Program-made: the position numbers and the translations under genes
In this document: in pieces, positions 6,774 to 10,337 of the stretch
Layout: every line of letters begins with the position of its first letter
Position numbering within the stretch: the stretch's first letter is position 1
Notes under the pieces: model-generated
Database searches by the model: none
Seen by the model: the letters and a program-made list of their open reading frames with translations, nothing else
What the model was told of the DNA's origin: nothing
Assembly (NCBI GenBank): GCA_937872275.1
Contig: CALMSE010000104.1
Location: forward strand, 1-10,337
Direction: 5' to 3'
DNA length: 10,337 bases
DNA from: an uncultured Leucobacter sp.
GTDB lineage: Bacteria > Actinomycetota > Actinomycetes > Actinomycetales > Microbacteriaceae

Positions 6774-7720
6774 CAGTTCGCTCCGTTGAATGCCGCGCGC
6801 CTGCTGACGATCCAGCGCGCGAGCGCGTTGACGAGGAAGGTGACGATGAACAGGATGAGGCCGGTCGCGATGAGCACGTTGATGTTCTCGCCGTAGGCCT
6901 CGGGGAATTTGAGCGCGATGTTCGCCGCGATGGTCGAGGGGTTCTCCTGCGTGAGCACGCGCAGGCTCACGACGCCCGTCGCCGAGAGCACCATGGCGAC
7001 GGCCATGGTCTCGCCGAGGGCGCGGCCGAGGCCCAGCATCGCGCCCGAGACGATGCCCGGGCGGCCGAAGGGCAGCACCGCCATGCGGATCATCTCCCAG
7101 CGCGTGGCGCCGAGCGCGAGCGCGGCCTCCTCGTGCAGCACGGGCGCCTGGAGGAAGACCTCACGGCAGATCGCGGTCATGATGGGCAGCACCATGACGC
7201 CGAGCACCAGGGCCGCGGTGAGGATCGTGCGCCCGGTGCCCGAGACGACGCCGCCGAACAGCGGGAACCAGCCGAGGTACTCGTTCAGCCAGACGAAGAC
7301 GGGCTGAACGGCCGGCGCCAGCACGCCGATGCCCCAGAGGCCGAAGACGACGCTCGGCACGGCGGCGAGCAGGTCGACCACGTAGCCGAGCACTGCGGAG
7401 ACCTTGCGCGGCGCGTAGTGCGAGATGAAGAGGGCGATGCCGATCGCGAGCGGCAGCGAGATGATGAGCGCGAGGATCGCGGCCCACACCGTGCCGAAGA
7501 TGAGCGGCCAGACGTACTCCCAGAAGTTCCCGGGGAGGAGGGATGCGGTCTCGTTGGTGGCGACGAATGCCGGCAGGCTCTGCACGATCAGGAAGATCGC
7601 GACCGCCGCCAGGGTGACGAGGATCATGCTGCCGGCGAACACCGCCGAGCGCGAGAAGACGCGATCGCCGAGGCTCAGAATCGGCTTCGGGGGTTTCGCG
7701 GGGGTCGCGGTGGCTGTCAC
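6773..7720 (-). CDS. pstC: Phosphate ABC transporter permease PstC
   Basis: The 315-residue partner permease of PstA. Hydrophobic segments lie at about 26-47, 72-100, 108-135, 165-185, 222-248 and 281-304. The EAA loop reads EAALALGATRWEMIRMAVLP (198-217), followed by the family signature GRALGETMAVAMV (232-244). I chose the GTG at 7720 over the frame's upstream extension to 7795, because GGAG lies exactly 5 nt before it and the extension (an Arg/His-rich stretch) runs back through the intergenic hairpin and has no permease character. With this start the pstS-pstC gap is 88 nt. The gene overlaps pstA by one base. Confidence 0.95.
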   Translation of the reverse strand: MTATATPAKPPKPILSLGDRVFSRSAVFAGSMILVTLAAVAIFLIVQSLPAFVATNETASLLPGNFWEYVWPLIFGTVWAAILALIISLPLAIGIALFISHYAPRKVSAVLGYVVDLLAAVPSVVFGLWGIGVLAPAVQPVFVWLNEYLGWFPLFGGVVSGTGRTILTAALVLGVMVLPIMTAICREVFLQAPVLHEEAALALGATRWEMIRMAVLPFGRPGIVSGAMLGLGRALGETMAVAMVLSATGVVSLRVLTQENPSTIAANIALKFPEAYGENINVLIATGLILFIVTFLVNALARWIVSRRAAFNGAN

Positions 7721-7725
7721 GAATG

Positions 7726-7729
7726 CTCC
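7726..7729 (-). promoter_or_regulatory. Ribosome binding site deciding the pstC start
   Basis: GGAG in CGGAGCATTC lies 5 nt before the GTG at 7720 on the minus strand. It supports that start over upstream in-frame options. Confidence 0.65.
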
Positions 7730-7755
7730 GGGGTCGTGGTGGTGGTTCCGTCGTG

Positions 7756-7802
7756 CCGCGTCTTGCGGATCCGCGGAACGACGGCGGATCCGCAAGACGC
7801 GG
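7756..7802 (-). repeat. 19-bp perfect inverted repeat between pstS and pstC, probable transcript attenuator or stabiliser
   Basis: The arms 7756-7774 and 7784-7802 pair perfectly over 19 bp around a 9-nt loop (GGAACGACG on the plus strand). The hairpin begins 6 nt after the pstS stop (7809-7811) and ends 35 nt before the pstC GTG. No U-tract follows, so full termination is unlikely. Such hairpins between a binding-protein gene and its permease genes commonly protect the upstream mRNA or cause partial termination, giving excess binding protein. Each arm contains its own 10-bp palindrome, GCGGATCCGC (7765-7774 and 7784-7793). A weaker competing pairing (7749-7759 with 7774-7784, 10 of 11 bases) is also possible. 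Confidence 0.8.
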
Positions 7803-7808
7803 TGCGGC

Positions 7809-8915
7809 CTAGCCGATCGCGGCGATCGCGGTCTCGACCTTGCCGCGCAGCTCGGCCGAGATGGGCGCGCTGCCGGCGGCCTCGGCCGCGTCCTGCTGGC
7901 CCTGCTCGCTCACGATGTAGCTGAAGTAGGCCTTCACGAGCTCGGCGTTCGCGGGGTCCGCGTACTGCTCGCAGCCGATGAGGTAGCTCACGAGCACGAT
8001 CGGGTAGACGCCCGCGGCCTCGCTCGTGCGGTCGATCGTGATCGCGAGATCGTGATCGGTGCGGCCCTCCTCGAGCGGGGAGGCGTCGACGATGGCGGCC
8101 GCGGCCTCCGGGGAGTAGGCCACGAACTCGTCGCCGACCTTGATCTTGACGGTGCCGAGATCGCCCGCGCGCGAGGCGTCGGCGTAGCCGATCATGCCGG
8201 TGCCGTTGGTGACCGCGTCGATGACGCCCGAGGTGCCGTTCGCGCCCTCGCCGCCGAGCTCGGTCGGCCACTCCTCGACGGAGCCCGCGGTCCACACCGA
8301 GGGTGCGGCGGCCGCGAGGTAGTCGGTGAAGTTGCCGGTCGTGCCCGACTTGTCGGAGCGGTGCACGGCCGAGATGGTCGCGTCGGGCAGCGTCGCGTCG
8401 GGGTTCTGCGCGACGAGTGCCGGGTCGTTCCACTGGGTGATCTGGCCGGCGAAGATCTTCGCGACGGTGTCGGCGTCCATGTTCAGCGAGTCGACCCCCT
8501 CGAGGTTGAAGACGATCGCGATCGGCGAGATGTAGGCGGGGAACTCGACGATGTCGTCGGTGGCGCAGGTGTCGAAGGGGCCGGCCGCGACCTCTTCGGC
8601 CTTGAAGGCCCGGTCGCTGCCTGCGAAGGTGCTCGCGCCCTGCTGGAAGGTCTCGCGGCCGGCGCCGGATCCGCTCGGCTCGTAGTTGACGGTGACGTCG
8701 GGGTTCGCGGTCTGGAAGGCGGCGATCCAGGCCTCCTGGGCCGCGCCCTGCGACGAGGCTCCGGCGCCCGAGAACGTGCCGCTGAGCGCCGAGGCGCTGC
8801 CGCTGGCGTCGTCGGTCTGCGCGGGAGCGGACTCGTTCGAGGCACAGGCGGTGAGGGCGAGAAGGGCGATGCCGCAGGCGGCAGCGGCCTTGATCGGTGC
8901 GTTGGTCTTCTTCAC
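7809..8915 (-). CDS. pstS: Phosphate-binding lipoprotein PstS of the ABC transporter
   Basis: With the GTG at 8915 the protein has 368 residues. It starts with a lipoprotein signal peptide (MKKTNAPIKA, then a hydrophobic core) ending in the lipobox LTAC with lipidated C24. A Ser/Ala/Asp-rich linker follows, then the PstS fold. Phosphate-site motifs are FSGAGASSQ (48-56), SGSGAGR (81-87), AGSD (98-101) and RSDKSGTT (186-193), followed by GMIGYADASRA (240-250). It captures phosphate outside the membrane and passes it to PstC/PstA. The start is uncertain: in-frame GTG codons also occur at 8954 and 8972. The 8915 and 8954 codons share the context CGCAGTGAAG, and 8972 sits 6 nt after a TAGCGT box. 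I prefer 8915 because it gives a normal short signal peptide; a 57-residue-codon-free leader is not required. The gene is preceded by a PHO box, so it should be induced by phosphate starvation. Confidence 0.94.
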   Translation of the reverse strand: MKKTNAPIKAAAACGIALLALTACASNESAPAQTDDASGSASALSGTFSGAGASSQGAAQEAWIAAFQTANPDVTVNYEPSGSGAGRETFQQGASTFAGSDRAFKAEEVAAGPFDTCATDDIVEFPAYISPIAIVFNLEGVDSLNMDADTVAKIFAGQITQWNDPALVAQNPDATLPDATISAVHRSDKSGTTGNFTDYLAAAAPSVWTAGSVEEWPTELGGEGANGTSGVIDAVTNGTGMIGYADASRAGDLGTVKIKVGDEFVAYSPEAAAAIVDASPLEEGRTDHDLAITIDRTSEAAGVYPIVLVSYLIGCEQYADPANAELVKAYFSYIVSEQGQQDAAEAAGSAPISAELRGKVETAIAAIG

Positions 8916-8958
8916 TGCGAGTAGTGTCCGTTTCTTCTGTTCACGGTGCTTCACTGCG
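8910..8958 (-). repeat. 10-bp direct repeat duplicating the GTG start context of pstS
   Basis: CGCAGTGAAG on the minus strand occurs at 8919-8910 and 8958-8949, 39 nt apart and in frame. Each copy contains a GTG-AAG that could be a start, so the real start of pstS is ambiguous. Confidence 0.6.
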
Positions 8959-8978
8959 GGCGGGTTGCCCACGGCTTC

Positions 8979-8984
8979 ACGCTA
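8979..8984 (-). promoter_or_regulatory. Candidate -10 box of the pst operon
   Basis: TAGCGT on the minus strand fits TANNNT. Transcription would start near 8972, giving either a 57-nt leader before the GTG at 8915 or a leaderless mRNA at the GTG at 8972. The expected -35 position (9007-9002, GCGAAC) does not match the consensus, as expected for an activator-dependent promoter. The PHO box lies just upstream. Confidence 0.5.
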
Positions 8985-9000
8985 CGGAGCCGAGGTAGCG
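8980..9000. repeat. 6-bp inverted repeat overlapping the pstS -10 region
   Basis: CGCTAC (8980-8985) and GTAGCG (8995-9000) are perfect arms around 9 nt. The left arm overlaps the TAGCGT box, and the rest fills the spacer. It could be an operator for a second regulator or a chance dyad. Confidence 0.3.
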
Positions 9001-9011
9001 CGTTCGCCGCG

Positions 9012-9033
9012 CGTGGGTGAACGGCAGGTGAAC
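9012..9033 (-). promoter_or_regulatory. PHO box: two 11-bp direct repeats for PhoP binding upstream of pstS
   Basis: Read on the minus strand, the units GTTCACCTGCC (9033-9023) and GTTCACCCACG (9022-9012) are adjacent, with exact 11-bp periodicity. They match the Streptomyces PHO-box unit G(G/T)TCAYYYR(G/C)G at 10 of 11 and 11 of 11 positions. A weaker third unit, GGTCCCCCGAC (9044-9034), matches about 8 of 11. The box is centred about 50 nt upstream of the predicted pstS transcription start, next to the missing -35, as expected for activation by the response regulator PhoP during phosphate starvation. Confidence 0.8.
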
Positions 9034-9089
9034 GTCGGGGGACCGGCCGGGGTCGACCGCCCCCGGCGCGGCGGTCTCGGCCCGAACCG

Positions 9090-9095
9090 TAGAAT
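9090..9095 (+). promoter_or_regulatory. Candidate -10 box of the capA-like gene, leaderless
   Basis: TAGAAT matches TATAAT in 5 of 6 positions and ends 6 nt before the ATG at 9102, so transcription should start at the start codon. No Shine-Dalgarno sequence is present. No good -35 is seen at 16-18 nt spacing. Confidence 0.5.
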
Positions 9096-9101
9096 CGCCG
9101 T

Positions 9102-10337
9102 ATGAGAAAAGCGGGAATGCAGCGGATCGTCACCGTCGGAGTCGCGGCGGTCGCCGTGCTGGCGGCGCTCACGGCGTGCGCGGGGGAACCCGAGTCCGCA
9201 CCCGCTCCCGAACCGGTCGCGACATCGACGCCGACCCCCGAGCCGACGCTGGAGCCGCAGCCAGGTGCGGGCCCCGCATGCCCGACCGACCACTGCGTCT
9301 CGGTCGCGGTCGCCGGGGACTTCCTCTTCCACCAGGGACTCTGGACGCCGTACGCGATCCCCACGAACGAGGCCGGCCAGAACTTCGACTTCGTGCCGCT
9401 GCTCGAGGGGATCGCGCCCTACCTCGACCGCAGCGACCTCGCGATCTGCCAGATGGAGACGCCGCTCGCCCCGGTCGGAGGTCCCTACTCCGGCTACCCC
9501 GCGTTCAGCACGCCCCCCGAGCTCGCCGACGCGGCGAAGGCGATCGGCTTCGACGTGTGCACGACCGCCTCGAACCACACGGTCGACCAGGGCACCGAGG
9601 GCCTCCTGCGCACGCTCGACGGCCTCGACCGGGTCGGCATCGCGCACACGGGCTCCTACCGCGCCGAGGGGGAGCGCGACGTGCCCCTCATCGTCGAGGC
9701 GAACGGCGTGAAGATCGCGGTCATCACCTCGACCTTCTCGCTCAACGGGCTCAACGCCGAGTACGACTGGCAGGTCGACTTCCGCATGGAGGAGCCCCGG
9801 GTCGATCCCGAGCGCGCCATCGCCAAGGCGCAGGCCGCGCGCGACGCGGGCGCCGACATCGTCATCGGCGTGCAGCACATCGGCGAGGAGTACTGGAGCG
9901 AGCCCACCCCGGGTCAGGCCGAGCTCGGGCGCCAGCTGCTCGACAGCGGGCTGTTCGACTTCGTCTACCAGCACCACGCGCACGCCATCCAGCCGCTCGA
10001 GAACTACAACGGCAAGTGGATCCTCTACGGCACCGGCAACCTCATCAGCGAGAGCGCACCGCCCGAGAACCAGGTGAACAACGAGTTCCTGCTGACGCGC
10101 GTGCAGTTCGCCCGGCAGGCCGACGGCAGCTGGACGACGAACGACGTCTCGTGGGTGCCGGCGACGAACACGCAGAACGGCGTGTACAAGTGGTGCTCGG
10201 TCGCATCGGACGCGCCGCAGGGCGTGTGCCAGAGCCCCGAGTTCGACGCCGGGGTGCGAGAGCGCACCCGCGCCACCGTCGATCTGTATGGAGCGGCGGA
10301 CTTCGGAGCGAGAGAGTGGCTGATCACCCAGGAGTAG
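9102..10337 (+). CDS. CapA-family lipoprotein (poly-gamma-glutamate capsule synthesis protein family)
   Basis: A complete 411-residue protein ending at the last base of the window. It has a lipoprotein signal peptide (hydrophobic 9-22, lipobox LTAC with C26), then a Pro/Glu/Thr-rich linker (about 29-57), then a CapA domain of the calcineurin-like metallophosphatase type (about 66-320). Likely metal or active-site motifs are AGDFLFH (71-77), QMETP (117-121), ASNHTVDQG (156-164), GVQHIGEEY (256-264), QHHAHAIQP (290-298) and YGTGNL (309-314). The C-terminal region holds C365 and C376; with C60 and C65 in CPTDHC, these could form disulfides outside the cell. CapA/PgsA proteins act in poly-gamma-glutamate export, but no pgsB/capB or pgsC is present here, so that role is not supported. 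It is divergent from pstS across 186 bp. A start at M6 (9117) is a less likely alternative. Confidence 0.88.
   Translation: MRKAGMQRIVTVGVAAVAVLAALTACAGEPESAPAPEPVATSTPTPEPTLEPQPGAGPACPTDHCVSVAVAGDFLFHQGLWTPYAIPTNEAGQNFDFVPLLEGIAPYLDRSDLAICQMETPLAPVGGPYSGYPAFSTPPELADAAKAIGFDVCTTASNHTVDQGTEGLLRTLDGLDRVGIAHTGSYRAEGERDVPLIVEANGVKIAVITSTFSLNGLNAEYDWQVDFRMEEPRVDPERAIAKAQAARDAGADIVIGVQHIGEEYWSEPTPGQAELGRQLLDSGLFDFVYQHHAHAIQPLENYNGKWILYGTGNLISESAPPENQVNNEFLLTRVQFARQADGSWTTNDVSWVPATNTQNGVYKWCSVASDAPQGVCQSPEFDAGVRERTRATVDLYGAADFGAREWLITQE

Noticed and set aside
7721..7795. N-terminal extension of PstC to 7795
   Set aside because: It runs through the intergenic hairpin, is Arg/His-rich and has no permease character. 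The GTG at 7720 has GGAG 5 nt upstream.
8939..8958. Second PHO box in plus orientation (GTTCAC at 8939 and CTTCAC at 8949)
   Set aside because: The spacing is 10 rather than 11, the downstream positions do not fit the consensus, and it may lie inside the pstS coding region.
9037..9064. GC-rich dyads GGGG/CCCC and GACC/GGTC between pstS and the capA-like gene
   Set aside because: They are short, not properly nested, and expected by chance in this composition.
9102..10337. Capsule (poly-gamma-glutamate) biosynthesis locus
   Set aside because: Only a CapA-family protein is present. No CapB/PgsB ligase or CapC/PgsC is visible, and the family name alone does not show function.
1..10337. Mobile elements, CRISPR arrays, tRNA genes, toxin-antitoxin or defence systems
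   Set aside because: No transposase or integrase motifs, no regularly spaced repeats, no tRNA-like cloverleaf and no small gene pairs were seen on either strand.

Overview
The window is about 70% GC, with long GC-driven shadow ORFs, GTG starts, promoters with a TANNNT -10 box sitting directly on start codons, and an 11-bp direct-repeat PHO box of the type known from Streptomyces. This points to a high-GC actinobacterium. A Microbacteriaceae-like organism is my best guess from protein style, but no marker gene here proves it.

From left to right: (1) 41-2349 is a divergent pair. A histidinol-dehydrogenase-family enzyme (minus strand), outside any his operon and with features suggesting a HpsN-like paralogue, faces a LysR-type regulator (plus strand) across only 62 bp. 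Two back-to-back promoters and a T-N11-A dyad can be read there. (2) 2411-4784 is a tight minus-strand operon, in transcription order an alpha/beta-hydrolase esterase, a GntR/FCD regulator and a nitrilase-superfamily amidohydrolase. The genes are separated by 5 nt and by an ATGA overlap. The substrate is unknown. (3) 4880-8915 is a complete minus-strand high-affinity phosphate transporter operon, pstS-pstC-pstA-pstB. It has a PHO box upstream of pstS and a long perfect hairpin between pstS and pstC. No phoU lies within the window. (4) 9102-10337 is a divergent CapA-family lipoprotein (metallophosphatase-like fold) on the plus strand; the window ends at its stop codon.

The pst genes form one machine. 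PstS is a lipid-anchored phosphate-binding protein, PstC and PstA form the channel, and PstB is the ATPase. The hairpin after pstS probably lets the binding protein be made in excess over the membrane parts. The LysR regulator probably controls the adjacent dehydrogenase and itself from the shared 62-bp region. The GntR protein probably regulates its own operon.

I found no tRNA, rRNA, CRISPR array, insertion sequence, phage gene or clear new multi-gene system. The most notable signals are regulatory: a TANNNT box lies exactly 6 nt upstream of four start codons, predicting leaderless mRNAs (a fifth case at pstS is ambiguous); the PHO box; the 19-bp pstS-pstC stem; and the LysR dyad at about -66 of the dehydrogenase promoter.
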